From positions 186,001-250,000 of the forward strand of contig NZ_CAAJGL010000068.1 of assembly GCF_900996225.1 (NCBI RefSeq): a stretch of 64,000 nucleotides of DNA. The letters run 5' to 3'. The stretch comes from Paraburkholderia sp. BCC1884. GTDB taxonomy: Bacteria; Pseudomonadota; Gammaproteobacteria; Burkholderiales; Burkholderiaceae. The notes under the pieces are model-generated. The model saw nothing but the letters and a program-made list of their open reading frames with translations. It ran no database searches and was not told where the DNA came from. Positions 1-8,048 of this stretch are shown here, in pieces (position 1 is the stretch's first letter; each line of letters starts with the position of its first letter). A program made the position numbers and the translations under genes.

Positions 1-250
1 CGTCGCGTTCGACGGTTTGAGCGACACCGTGAGCACTGAAAATCGCCACGGCGCCTTGCGGCACCTCATCGAGTTCTTCGACGAAGCGCGCGCCTTTCTG
101 GCGCAGATTGTCGACCACGTGCCGGTTATGGACGATTTCGTGGCGAACATACACGGGGGCGCCGTGTTGCAGTAACGCGCGATCGACGATCTCGATTGCA
201 CGAACAACACCCGCACAAAAGCCGCGGGGTTGAGCAAGGATGACTCGCAT
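1..250 (-). CDS. ispH: 4-hydroxy-3-methylbut-2-enyl diphosphate reductase, N-terminal part
   Basis: Only the first 83 codons are in the window; the rest runs off the left edge. The reverse strand begins ATG at 250 and reads [20 protein letters not shown], the family hallmark, with the first iron-sulfur cysteine in the GFCAGV motif, followed by [13 protein letters not shown] and the FSAHGV motif, both conserved in IspH/LytB. The enzyme uses a [4Fe-4S] cluster to make IPP and DMAPP from HMBPP in the last step of the MEP isoprenoid pathway, in the cytoplasm. It is divergent from hpnC, so precursor supply and hopanoid synthesis sit side by side. Start and identity are clear. Confidence 0.95.
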   Translation of the reverse strand, partial: MRVILAQPRGFCAGVVRAIEIVDRALLQHGAPVYVRHEIVHNRHVVDNLRQKGARFVEELDEVPQGAVAIFSAHGVAQTVERD

Positions 251-545
251 AAGTTGGCGAACTCCGACTGACGCGGGTTCGAAGAAGTCGGTAAATATGA
301 CTTTATCGCCGCGATCATCTAATTAGTTGACGTCTTGAGCCCGGCAGAGCGCCGGTACAGCAAAACCAAACGCGCATTCTAACGCTATCAGGCAGCCTTT
401 GCTTCGCCGCGCCCGCTGGGCAACGGACGAACCCGCAGAAAGCGGCAATGATTACAGCCTGCACCGCTTTAACGGAACCCTTAAACTACGTGGTCCTGCG
501 GCGCACGGTGCGCCAGCATTACAAAAGGGTTTCGAGGCTCGCTGG

Positions 546-1412
546 ATGGACGTCGATCAATACGAAAATTTTCCGGTCGCGAGCGTGTTGGTGCCAAGGG
601 CGCTGCGCGCGCCCATCGGCATTATCTATCAGGTCGTGCGCACGGCGGGCGACATTGCCGACGGCGGCGACTGGAGCGCCGCCGACCGGCATGCCCGCCT
701 CGCCGATTTCCGCGCCGGTCTCGACGCGATCGCACAGCGGCGCGCGGCACCGATCGATCCTTTGCTGTTCGGCAAGCTCGCAGGCGTGGTGGCGCAATAC
801 AGACTGCCGCTCGCGCCTTTCTACGACTTGCTGCAGGCCTGCGCCGACGACATCGATACCCGCCGTTACGCCGACCGCGCCGCGCTGCTCGACTATTGCC
901 GCCACTCGGCCAACCCGCTCGGGCATCTGATGCTGCATCTGGTCGGCGCGGCCACGCCGCAGAATCTGGCCGATGCGGACGCGATCTGTACGGCCTCGCA
1001 ACTCATCGGCCTTTGGCTGGACGTCGGCGCGGATTGGAAAAAGGATCGCGTGTATATTCCGCTCGCGGATTTGCAGCGTTTTGACGTGACCGAAGCGCAG
1101 ATCGCCGAGGGTGTCGCGAATGAAGCGTGGGCTGCGCTCATGGCGCATCAGGTATCGTTCGCACGGGAAACGTTGGTGCGCGGCGCGCCGCTCGCGTTGC
1201 GCATTCCCGGGCGGTTGGGTTTCGAGTTATGTGGCGCCGTGCATAGTGGCCTGCGGTTTCTCGAGCGGATCGAGGCCGCGGGCTATGACGTGTTTCGCGA
1301 ACGGCCGGTGCTCAATACGTTCGACTGGTGCGTCGTCGCGGCGCGGACGGTGAACATGTGGCTGTCGCGGCGCGTCGGCGTGCAAACGCGTTCAATCGAG
1401 GGTAATGCTTAA
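546..1412 (+). CDS. hpnC: Squalene/phytoene synthase family, HpnC-type hydroxysqualene synthase
   Basis: A 288-residue protein of the trans-isoprenyl diphosphate synthase fold. HpnC converts presqualene diphosphate to hydroxysqualene in the HpnC-HpnD-HpnE route to squalene. The ENFPVAS start region and the second aspartate motif DVGADWKKDRVYIP (D159, D163) are typical. The frame is open further upstream to a TTG at 399, but the ATG at 546 has a GAGG ribosome site 8 nt before it and matches family length. The first motif reads G35-D-I-A-D39 where DDIAD is expected, so one metal-binding Asp is replaced. The stop overlaps the hpnB start by one base, indicating an operon. Identity is good; activity is less certain because of the motif change. 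Confidence 0.85.
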   Translation: MDVDQYENFPVASVLVPRALRAPIGIIYQVVRTAGDIADGGDWSAADRHARLADFRAGLDAIAQRRAAPIDPLLFGKLAGVVAQYRLPLAPFYDLLQACADDIDTRRYADRAALLDYCRHSANPLGHLMLHLVGAATPQNLADADAICTASQLIGLWLDVGADWKKDRVYIPLADLQRFDVTEAQIAEGVANEAWAALMAHQVSFARETLVRGAPLALRIPGRLGFELCGAVHSGLRFLERIEAAGYDVFRERPVLNTFDWCVVAARTVNMWLSRRVGVQTRSIEGNA

Positions 1413-2584
1413 TGTCGGTGGTTCTGTTTCTTCTGTCGTGTCTTTCCCTGTTGATCTGGTGCGTGCTGGTGTTCGCGCGCGGCGGCTTCTGGCGCGCCCG
1501 TCCTGCCGCGCCGCTCGCGCTCACGCCGCGCGAAAGCTGGCCCGCCGTGGCCGCCGTGGTGCCGGCACGCAATGAAGTCGATGTGATCGCCGAGGCGGTC
1601 ACCACGCTGCTGCAACAGGACTATGCCGGCGACTTTCACGTGATCGTGGTCGACGACCACAGCACCGACGGCACCGCCGACGCCGCCCGTGCCGCCGCGC
1701 TGCAACTGCAGTGCCCCGACCGTCTGACGGTGTTGAGCGCGAAGCCGTTGCCGCCGGGCTGGTCCGGCAAGGTGTGGGCGCAGTCGCAAGGTATCGAGGC
1801 CGTTCGCACACTGGGCTTGCCGGCCGATTTCCTGCTGCTGACGGACGCCGACATCGGCCATCCCCCTGACGCCGTCGCGCAACTCGTCGCTCGGGCTGAC
1901 GCGGAACAGCGCGACCTCGTCTCGCTGATGGTCCGTCTGCGCTGCGATTCGTTCTGGGAAAAGGCGCTGATTCCGGCCTTCGTGTTCTTCTTCGCGAAGC
2001 TGTATCCGTTCGCGTGGGTCAACAATCCGCGTAACCGGACGGCGGCCGCGGCAGGCGGCTGCATGCTGGTGCGCCGTAGCGCGCTCGAAGAAGCGGGCGG
2101 TATCGAGTCGATCCGTGCCGAACTCATCGACGATTGCAGCCTTGCCGCGCGCATCAAGCATCGTGGCACGGGGCGTCATGCGATCCGGCTGGATGTGGCG
2201 GCGCGTAGCGTGTCGCTGCGTCCGTACGATAGCTGGCGCGAGATCTGGAACATGATCGCGCGCACGGCATTCACGCAGTTGCATTACTCGCCGCTGCTGC
2301 TCGCGGGGACCTTGGCCGGCATGGCGATCATCTATCTGATTCCGCCGGTCGCCGCGCTCGTGCTCGGGCCGCTGGGCTGGCCTGCGTGGCTCGCGTGGGC
2401 GGTCATGTGCTGCGCGTATGCGCCGATGCTGAGCTACTACCGTCGCTCGCCGTTGTGGGCGCCGTTTTTGCCGCTGGTGGCGTTGTTTTACGTGGGCGCG
2501 ACGTTCGCGTCGGCGGTGCGCTACTGGCGCGGCAAGGGCGGCCAGTGGAAGGCGCGCGTGCAGGCGCCGGTTCAGGAGCGCTGA
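1412..2584 (+). CDS. hpnB: Hopanoid-associated glycosyltransferase HpnB
   Basis: A 390-residue inner-membrane GT2 glycosyltransferase. An N-terminal membrane helix is followed by a GT-A domain with the nucleotide-sugar motif VVDDHSTDG, the metal-binding LLTDADIGH and the acceptor-side ELIDDCSLA, then several C-terminal hydrophobic segments (about residues 290-370). HpnB proteins are found with hopanoid genes and are thought to act on the hopanoid side chain or its sugar precursor; the precise reaction is not settled. It is translationally coupled to hpnC (stop TAA and start ATG share one base) and ends just before a strong terminator. Confidence 0.85.
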   Translation: MSVVLFLLSCLSLLIWCVLVFARGGFWRARPAAPLALTPRESWPAVAAVVPARNEVDVIAEAVTTLLQQDYAGDFHVIVVDDHSTDGTADAARAAALQLQCPDRLTVLSAKPLPPGWSGKVWAQSQGIEAVRTLGLPADFLLLTDADIGHPPDAVAQLVARADAEQRDLVSLMVRLRCDSFWEKALIPAFVFFFAKLYPFAWVNNPRNRTAAAAGGCMLVRRSALEEAGGIESIRAELIDDCSLAARIKHRGTGRHAIRLDVAARSVSLRPYDSWREIWNMIARTAFTQLHYSPLLLAGTLAGMAIIYLIPPVAALVLGPLGWPAWLAWAVMCCAYAPMLSYYRRSPLWAPFLPLVALFYVGATFASAVRYWRGKGGQWKARVQAPVQER

Positions 2585-2613
2585 TTCGAAGCACCCGGTA
2601 ACGATCCGGACAG

Positions 2614-2644
2614 AAAAACGGCGCCTTCTGCAGGCGCCGTTTTT
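2614..2644. terminator. Bidirectional rho-independent terminator
   Basis: A perfect inverted repeat, ACGGCGCC with GGCGCCGT separated by 7 nt, is flanked by an A5 run on the left and a T5 run on the right. It therefore works on both strands, ending hpnCB from the left and the convergent gene at 2648 from the right. Confidence 0.9.
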
Positions 2645-2647
2645 ACA

Positions 2648-3229
2648 TCAGGCTTTGGTGAGCATCATGTAGAGCTGGATCACCATGTCGGGCGAGAAAG
2701 TGAACGGCACCCAGCCGTGCCCGGTGTGCCGCATGACCAGCAAGCGGTCGCCGTTCGACTGCTTTTGCACCGCCATCGCCGGATTCTTGGTCGACACGAA
2801 GCGCCAGCCCGGCGGAATGCCCGGCGGTGGTTCCGGCGTCATCGACGCGCGTGCGTTCGACAATTCCTCGATCAGCTGAGCGATCTGCTCCGTACGCAGC
2901 GCCACCGTCTGGCCGCCGATGGTCAGGGTGATTTCGTTCTGCGCGGGGCGATTGATTTCGAGCGTAGGCTGCTGCGTCTGGGCAGGCACCTCGGCCGGTT
3001 TTTCGGCGGGCGCTTCGGCCTGCTCCGGTGCGACGTGCTCAGTTGCGGGCGCCGCGTGGGCCTCGACCGCCTGCGTGCTCGAATCGTGGATAGCCTGATC
3101 CGCCGACGCTTGCGACGCGCCGGCTTCTGCGGATGTCTCGGGAGTTTTTTCGGCCTGCGGGGCCACGACAGCCTGAATGAGCTGATCGACGCCCATTTCC
3201 AGCGCGCCGAGCTGTTCGTGAAGGTTCAT
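2648..3229 (-). CDS. Conserved hypothetical protein with Ala/Glu/Pro-rich linker
   Basis: A 193-residue protein I do not recognise. A short N-terminal segment (MNLHEQLGALEMGVDQLIQA) is followed by a low-complexity Ala/Glu/Pro/Gln linker (about residues 30-90). The conserved-looking C-terminal domain (about 95-193) has an ITLTIGGQTVALRTEQ strand region, a PEPPPGIPPGWRF segment and a hydrophobic end with FSPDMVIQLYMMLTKA. There is no signal peptide or membrane helix. The open frame extends 30 codons upstream, but the ATG at 3229 begins where protein-like composition starts. It lies between hpnB and hpnA, convergent with hpnB. A link to hopanoids is possible only by position. Confidence 0.7.
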   Translation of the reverse strand: MNLHEQLGALEMGVDQLIQAVVAPQAEKTPETSAEAGASQASADQAIHDSSTQAVEAHAAPATEHVAPEQAEAPAEKPAEVPAQTQQPTLEINRPAQNEITLTIGGQTVALRTEQIAQLIEELSNARASMTPEPPPGIPPGWRFVSTKNPAMAVQKQSNGDRLLVMRHTGHGWVPFTFSPDMVIQLYMMLTKA

Positions 3230-3319
3230 GCGAGGTTTCTCTGGTAAGACCCGCGATTTTACCTGCTGCGGGTCGGCTTTTACCTTTCGCGACGAAAGTG
3301 ACGTTGTAACAAAATGCAT

Positions 3320-3350
3320 GCGGCCGCGCCGGATTGCCCGGCGCGGCCGC
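3320..3350 (-). terminator. Long GC hairpin downstream of hpnA
   Basis: A perfect 13-bp inverted repeat (GCGGCCGCGCCGG, loop of 5, then its complement) lies 17 nt beyond the hpnA stop. On the minus strand it is followed by a loosely T-rich stretch rather than a clean U run, so it is a likely but not ideal terminator for hpnA. Confidence 0.65.
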
Positions 3351-3366
3351 TTTGCCGAAGGCGGTT

Positions 3367-4377
3367 TCAGCCCTTCAGATAGCCTGCCTGCCGGAACCAG
3401 TCCAAGGCGTCGCTCAGGCCTTCGCGATAGGGTCGCGCGCGATAGCCGAGTTCGCGTTCCGCCTTCGCGGACGTGAAGTACATCTTGTTCTTCGACATCT
3501 TCAGACCGTCGACGGTGACGAACGGTTCGCGCCTGGTGATCTTGGCGACCGCTTCGGCGCCCATCGCCAGGGGGTAGAGCGGCCAGCGCGGCAAGCTCAG
3601 CGTCGGCGCCTTGCGGCCAGTAAGCGCCGCGATGTCGGCGAGCATCTGCTGAAGCGGCAGGTTCTCGCCGCCGAGAATGTAGCGCTCGCCAATCTTGCCG
3701 CGTTCGAGCGCAAGAAAATGGCCGGCGGCCACATCGTCCACGTGCACGAGATTCAGGCCGGTATCGACGAATGCCGGGATCTTGCCCAAGGCCGCTTCGA
3801 CGATGATGCGGCCAGTTGGCGTCGGCTTCACGTCGCGCGGGCCGATCGGCGTGGACGGATTGACGATCACCGCGGGCAGACCGTCTTCGGCGATCATGCG
3901 CTCCACGGCGCGTTCAGCCAGCACCTTGCTGCGCTTATAGACGCCGATTGCCTGGTCCGCCTTGAGCGGCGAGGTTTCGTCGGCGGACTGACCCGAACTG
4001 GTGACCTTCAGCGTTGCCACGCTGCTCGTGTAGACGATGCGTTCCACGCCTTCCTTCAGCGCGGCGCGCATGGTCGCCTCGGTGCCTTCCAGATTCGAGC
4101 GCTCGATTTCGCTCGGGTCCGGCGCCCACAAACGATAATCGGCCGCTACGTGCAGCAGATAGCGCACGCCGCGCAGCGCGACGCGCATCGACGCTTCGTC
4201 GCGCATGTCGCCGACGACGATTTCCGCATCGAGCGCCTCGACGTTCTGGCGCGAACTGGTGGCGCGCACCAGCACACGGACCCTGAACCCCTTCTGTTGC
4301 GCGATGCGCGCCACCGACGAGCCGACAAAGCCGGAAGCGCCGGTCACGAGTACGAGATCGCGATTCTGTTCGGTCAT
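3367..4377 (-). CDS. hpnA: Hopanoid-associated sugar epimerase HpnA
   Basis: A 336-residue extended SDR/NAD-dependent epimerase. The N-terminal Rossmann motif TGASGFVGSSVA is clear, the family-typical HVAADYRLW segment follows, and the active-site region contains YTSSVATLK with a downstream YKRSK (Y-x3-K) motif. HpnA is the nucleotide-sugar epimerase named for its association with hopanoid clusters and is thought to prepare or modify the side-chain sugar. It faces hpnB on the other strand with one gene between them. The start ATG at 4377 follows an AATGAAAACAGA leader. Confidence 0.88.
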   Translation of the reverse strand: MTEQNRDLVLVTGASGFVGSSVARIAQQKGFRVRVLVRATSSRQNVEALDAEIVVGDMRDEASMRVALRGVRYLLHVAADYRLWAPDPSEIERSNLEGTEATMRAALKEGVERIVYTSSVATLKVTSSGQSADETSPLKADQAIGVYKRSKVLAERAVERMIAEDGLPAVIVNPSTPIGPRDVKPTPTGRIIVEAALGKIPAFVDTGLNLVHVDDVAAGHFLALERGKIGERYILGGENLPLQQMLADIAALTGRKAPTLSLPRWPLYPLAMGAEAVAKITRREPFVTVDGLKMSKNKMYFTSAKAERELGYRARPYREGLSDALDWFRQAGYLKG

Positions 4378-4501
4378 TCTGTTTTCATTCCCTGCGTGAC
4401 AGTCGACGGATTGTACGTGGCGCGCGCGCCGCGTGTCGCGCGATGCGGCTCAGCAGGACCGCATGGCACGAAGCCTGGCGAGCAGGCTCGCCGCGACGCG
4501 A

Positions 4502-4514
4502 CTAGAATGCCGGC
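4502..4514 (+). promoter_or_regulatory. Possible -10 element (TAGAAT) for acyP
   Basis: TAGAAT at 4503-4508 lies 33 nt upstream of the acylphosphatase ATG and is embedded in CTAGAATGCCGGC. The same 13 bases recur at 6332-6344 upstream of the RarD gene. No good -35 hexamer is seen at 16-18 nt, so this is tentative. Confidence 0.35.
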
Positions 4515-4540
4515 TTGAAAGATTGTGAGGAGAAGACGGC

Positions 4541-4834
4541 ATGGCCCCGGATCTGGATCAGCGGATCGAAACGTATTACGTGCGCGTGAGCGGCACGGTG
4601 CAGGGCGTCGGCTTTCGCCACGCGACCGTGCGGCAGGCTCACGCGCTCGGTATCAAGGGATGGGTCGCGAATCTCGAGGACGGCTCGGTCGAAGCGATGT
4701 TGCAGGGCTCGGCCAATCAGGTCGACCGGATGCTGTCGTGGCTGCGGCATGGACCGCCGGCGGCGCGTGTGACCGAGGTGCATGGCGAAGAGCGGGCTAC
4801 GGAAAAACGTTACGAGCGCTTCGAGCAGCACTGA
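4541..4834 (+). CDS. acyP: Acylphosphatase
   Basis: A 97-residue protein with the complete acylphosphatase signature: VSGTVQGVGFRHATVRQA carries the catalytic Arg in the VQGVGFR phosphate-binding loop, and GWVANLEDGSVEAMLQG holds the catalytic Asn. The enzyme hydrolyses acyl phosphates such as acetyl or carbamoyl phosphate in the cytoplasm. A strong ribosome site (GAGGAGAAG) precedes the ATG. It is monocistronic, divergent from hpnA, and ends before a strong terminator. Confidence 0.95.
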   Translation: MAPDLDQRIETYYVRVSGTVQGVGFRHATVRQAHALGIKGWVANLEDGSVEAMLQGSANQVDRMLSWLRHGPPAARVTEVHGEERATEKRYERFEQH

Positions 4835-4922
4835 GCGTCGCGCGGCGAACATGCAACGTCGAGCGCCGGGCGCCGGCACTTGTACGCGCGCTTGCCCCTC
4901 CGCGGAAGCAAATGCCAGGTGC

Positions 4923-4966
4923 AAAAAAAACGGCACGCCATCCTCGTGATGGCGTGCCGTTTTTTT
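4923..4966. terminator. Bidirectional rho-independent terminator
   Basis: A perfect 12-bp stem (CGGCACGCCATC, loop CTCGT, complement) is flanked by an A8 run on the left and a T7 run on the right. It separates the convergent acyP and egtD genes and should stop transcription from both sides. Confidence 0.95.
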
Positions 4967-5008
4967 GCAAGTCTTTCCAGACGACGATTAGCGAGCAGCG
5001 AAAGACGC

Positions 5009-5989
5009 TTACTTCGCCACCAGCAAACTCTCTGCAAATCCCCACTCTTTCTCGATCCACTGATGGCTGCACACGAAGCCGGCATCGTCGGCAATTGCCG
5101 GCATTTCTTCCGCGCGATATTTGTGGCTGCTTTCCGTCCAGATCGTTTCGCCCGCTTTGAGCGACACGGTCAGCTGCGCCGCACCGACGTGCGCCGTGAT
5201 ATCGCGTTTCGCGCGCAGATGCATTTCGATGCTGCGGGCGTCCGGGTTGAAGCGCGCCACGTGCTCGAAGGCCTCGAGCGGAAAGTCGCCGTCGAGTTCA
5301 CGATTGATGCGTGCAAGCAGATTCAGATTGAACGACGCGGTGACGCCGATCGAGTCCGCGTAAGCGGCGACAAGAACCGGCGTCGGTTTGATCAGATCCG
5401 TGCCGAGCAGCAGGGCGTCGCCCGGTGCGAGCATGTTGCGGATATCGCGCAGAAAGCGGGTCGCCGCGAGTCTGCCGAAATTGCCGATCGTACTGCCCAG
5501 AAACAGAACAAGTAACCGTTCGTCCGCTGACCGGTTCTTGCTCACCTCGGCGAGACCCGCCAGATAATCACGCTCATAACCGACAATCGAAATCCGCTCG
5601 ATGTCGCCTAGTTCGCGTCGGCATAACTGCAGTGCGGCGCGAGAAATTTCAATCGGGAAGTAAGAAGTAGGGCGCTTTTTACACAGCGCTTCGAGAATGC
5701 GCCGTGTTTTACGACCGCTCCCGCTGCCGAGTTCGGCAACCGTGACGTCATGCGGCAGATGCGCGACGATGTCCGCTGCGTGCATCGCAAGCAGTCGTTC
5801 CTCGGCGCGCGTCACGCCATATTCGGGCAGTACGGTGATCACTTCGAAGAGTGCGGAACCCACTTCGTCGTACAGATATTTGGAGGGCAACTCTTTCTGC
5901 GGCGTGTGGGTCAATCCGGCGCGAACGTCGGCAGCAAAGGCAGAGCGTAGATCGGGTGAGGCATCGAGCGAGAGGGCTGGCTGGGTCAT
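5009..5989 (-). CDS. egtD: L-histidine N-alpha-methyltransferase (EgtD family)
   Basis: A 326-residue SAM-dependent methyltransferase of the EgtD type, which trimethylates histidine to hercynine, the first step of ergothioneine synthesis. Visible features are the N-terminal PQKELPSKYLYDEVGSALFE block, the SAM-binding AELGSGSGRKTR motif, FLGSTIGNF, and a C-terminal ESSHKYR segment, all typical of EgtD. The frame opens at 6046, but the ATG at 5989 has a GGAG site 6 nt upstream and gives the usual family length. No egtB-like partner is in the window. Confidence 0.9.
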   Translation of the reverse strand: MTQPALSLDASPDLRSAFAADVRAGLTHTPQKELPSKYLYDEVGSALFEVITVLPEYGVTRAEERLLAMHAADIVAHLPHDVTVAELGSGSGRKTRRILEALCKKRPTSYFPIEISRAALQLCRRELGDIERISIVGYERDYLAGLAEVSKNRSADERLLVLFLGSTIGNFGRLAATRFLRDIRNMLAPGDALLLGTDLIKPTPVLVAAYADSIGVTASFNLNLLARINRELDGDFPLEAFEHVARFNPDARSIEMHLRAKRDITAHVGAAQLTVSLKAGETIWTESSHKYRAEEMPAIADDAGFVCSHQWIEKEWGFAESLLVAK

Positions 5990-6416
5990 GCTGGCTCCAG
6001 TAGTCACATTCGGTGAGGCAGGATTGGGCTGACCGGACAGCGTCATGCACGTTCAGCGCAGGGACGCATGCCGCGGGAAAGATGAGGGGGCCGGTGCACA
6101 GGACTGCCCTTGCGGGCCCGCCTCGTTGATGTTGCGAACGGTATTGCAAACAGCGTTGCAAGACTCAGTAGCAAGTTTCGCGCTCGAGCGGTGATGCGCG
6201 ACGCCGCGGACAGACAGTTTCACGTTTTGCCCGCCGCGCGTGAAGTTATGTTCTAGTGCATCGACTCGCGATGCGCACGGAATAATTACAGCATCGCCGA
6301 TGCCCGCAGCCGAGGCGCAAGCGATAAGCGTCTAGAATGCCGGCATTGAAATGCCTGCCTAAAACGAAAAACGTGGCGCTTACGCGGCGCTGCCCAGCTT
6401 GCGAGACTTCAGTTCC
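5990..6416. other. Intergenic region between egtD and the RarD gene
   Basis: These 427 bases separate two divergent genes. I see no convincing protein-coding frame or RNA gene. The only noticeable item is TAGAAT at 6333-6338, inside a 13-base string (CTAGAATGCCGGC) shared with the acyP upstream region, a candidate -10 element for the plus-strand gene. Confidence 0.5.
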
Positions 6417-6497
6417 ATGACCACCACCCACGCGGCGTCGCCGGATGCTGCGCTGCACATGCAGACTCGAGCGAATGCGCCGCGGAGCGCGCAATGA
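6417..6497 (+). CDS. Possible 26-codon leader peptide
   Basis: A short frame starts with ATG at 6417, encodes 26 residues rich in Thr, Ala and Arg, and stops at TGA 6495-6497, overlapping the RarD ATG (6494) in an ATGA arrangement typical of translational coupling. It lacks a clear ribosome site, and nothing in the peptide suggests attenuation. It may be real or a chance frame. Confidence 0.3.
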   Translation: MTTTHAASPDAALHMQTRANAPRSAQ

Positions 6498-7390
6498 ACC
6501 AGTATGACCCAAAGCGCGGGATCGCGTTATCGGTCGGCGCGTCCGCACTGTTCGCTTTACTGTCGGCTTACGCAACCCTGCTTGCGCCGTTGAGCGGTCT
6601 CGACATCTTCGCGTGGCGCATCGTCTGGACCGTGCCCGGCGCGCTTCTGCTGATTGCGTTGCGAAAACGTACGCCGATTCTCCGGCAACTTCTTTACCGC
6701 ATGGTGACCGAGCCGAAACTGGGCGCGGCGATGATCCTGAGCGCCGCCTTGCTCGGTGTGCAACTGTGGGTGTTTCTCTGGGCGCCGCTGCACGGCCGCA
6801 TGCTCGAGGTGTCGCTCGGCTATTTTCTGTTGCCGCTAGTGATGGTGCTGGTGGGACGCTTCCACTATCACGAGCGTCTCGACACGTTGCAGTGGCTGGC
6901 AGTCGCATGCGCCGCGTTGGGCGTCGCTCATGAACTCTGGGTGACGGGTGCGTTTTCCTGGCCGACCTTGCTGGTTTCGTTAGGCTATCCGCCGTATTTC
7001 GTGTTGCGTCGCAAGATCAATCAGGATTCGCTGGCGATGTTCACCGTCGAAATGGCGCTGTTGTTGCCGGTGGCGATCGTCTTTGTATTCACGGGTGGCT
7101 CGCTTGCGATGATCGGCGGCCGTCTGGATATGTGGTGCCTGCTGTTGCCGGGCCTGGGCGCGCTGAGCACCTTGGCGCTGGCGTCTTATCTGAAGGCAAG
7201 CCGCTTACTGCCGGTCGCACTGTTCGGCATTCTCGGCTACGTCGAACCGGTGTTGCTGGTCATCGTGTCGATCACGCTGCTCGGCGAAACGCTAAGCGCC
7301 GCGCAATTGGCAACGTATGTGCCGATCTGGATCGCGGTGGTATTGACGGCCTTGCACAGCGTGCGCCTCGTTCGGCTCGCACCGAATTGA
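6494..7390 (+). CDS. rarD: EamA-family permease RarD
   Basis: A 298-residue integral membrane protein with about ten predicted helices in two five-helix repeats, as in the drug/metabolite transporter superfamily. The N-terminus (RGIALSVGASALFALLSAYA) and the FAWRIVWTVPGAL and YFLLPLVMVLVGR segments match RarD proteins. RarD was named from chloramphenicol sensitivity in E. coli; the natural substrate is unknown. It is monocistronic, followed by a convergent gene 27 nt away. The start is the ATG overlapping the possible leader frame. Confidence 0.85.
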   Translation: MNQYDPKRGIALSVGASALFALLSAYATLLAPLSGLDIFAWRIVWTVPGALLLIALRKRTPILRQLLYRMVTEPKLGAAMILSAALLGVQLWVFLWAPLHGRMLEVSLGYFLLPLVMVLVGRFHYHERLDTLQWLAVACAALGVAHELWVTGAFSWPTLLVSLGYPPYFVLRRKINQDSLAMFTVEMALLLPVAIVFVFTGGSLAMIGGRLDMWCLLLPGLGALSTLALASYLKASRLLPVALFGILGYVEPVLLVIVSITLLGETLSAAQLATYVPIWIAVVLTALHSVRLVRLAPN

Positions 7391-7417
7391 AGGCAATCAC
7401 TGCGGCATCCGTGCGGC

Positions 7418-7957
7418 TCAGCGATGCACCGTCGCCTGATCCGGATTGATACGCGTCGGCCCGACCTGCGTTTCGATCGCCTCACGCAGCGCGGGCCGCC
7501 AGCCGGCGCCGAACAACGCTTCGGCGAGCACGAACAGCGGTCCGATCAGCAGACCCATCACGTCGTCGACGAAGGCGGGCTTGCGATGCTCGTAGGCAAC
7601 GTGGCCGATGAACTGGAACACCCAGCCGACCACGAACAGCCCCACGCCGGTGATGGCCCACGCCAGCGTCGATTGAGCCGCGACCCATTGACCGGATGCC
7701 ACGCACAGTATCGACACGACAGCCATCATCAAGCCGAGCGGCACGTCGAGCACGAGGTAGTAGAGGGTTGACGCGACGAACAGGACCCACGCTGGCGAGA
7801 GCGTCATCGGCAGCGTGCCGACGGTGAATGCCGGCCGGCTCAACAGCACGGCGATCGCCAGCACGATCATCGGAATGCCGACGAAGTGTGTGGCGATATT
7901 GCGCCGGTCGCGATGGTAGGCCGCGTATTGGGTCAACTGCTGTGTCAGCGTTCTCAT
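7418..7957 (-). CDS. Mpo1-like membrane protein (DUF962 family)
   Basis: A 179-residue membrane protein. It carries the family's conserved His/Asn pattern near the N-terminus (AAYHRDRRNIATHFVGIP) and a second conserved block FIGHVAYEHRKPAFVDD, with hydrophobic helices between them. Yeast Mpo1 of this family is an iron-dependent dioxygenase that alpha-oxidises 2-hydroxy fatty acids; bacterial members are mostly uncharacterised, so the reaction here is inference. The frame opens further upstream, but ATG 7957 begins the conserved sequence. It is divergent from the Crp-type regulator with about 90 nt between starts, so shared control is possible. Confidence 0.8.
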   Translation of the reverse strand: MRTLTQQLTQYAAYHRDRRNIATHFVGIPMIVLAIAVLLSRPAFTVGTLPMTLSPAWVLFVASTLYYLVLDVPLGLMMAVVSILCVASGQWVAAQSTLAWAITGVGLFVVGWVFQFIGHVAYEHRKPAFVDDVMGLLIGPLFVLAEALFGAGWRPALREAIETQVGPTRINPDQATVHR

Positions 7958-8048
7958 GGATGCCGCTCCCTGGTCAAAGTCAGCATAATCGCGGGCAGTG
8001 AAATTTGAAACCATCGGGTAGCCGACAATCGGGCGCGGGCGCCACTCC

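Noticed and set aside
320..365. Possible promoter TTGACG upstream of hpnC
   Set aside because: No acceptable -10 box is found at 16-18 nt, so it was not listed.
399..545. Upstream extension of hpnC to a TTG start
   Set aside because: The 49 added residues do not look like family sequence and the ATG at 546 has a good ribosome site.
3334..4518. A 394-codon plus-strand frame opposite hpnA
   Set aside because: hpnA on the minus strand has clear epimerase motifs; the opposite frame is a compositional shadow.
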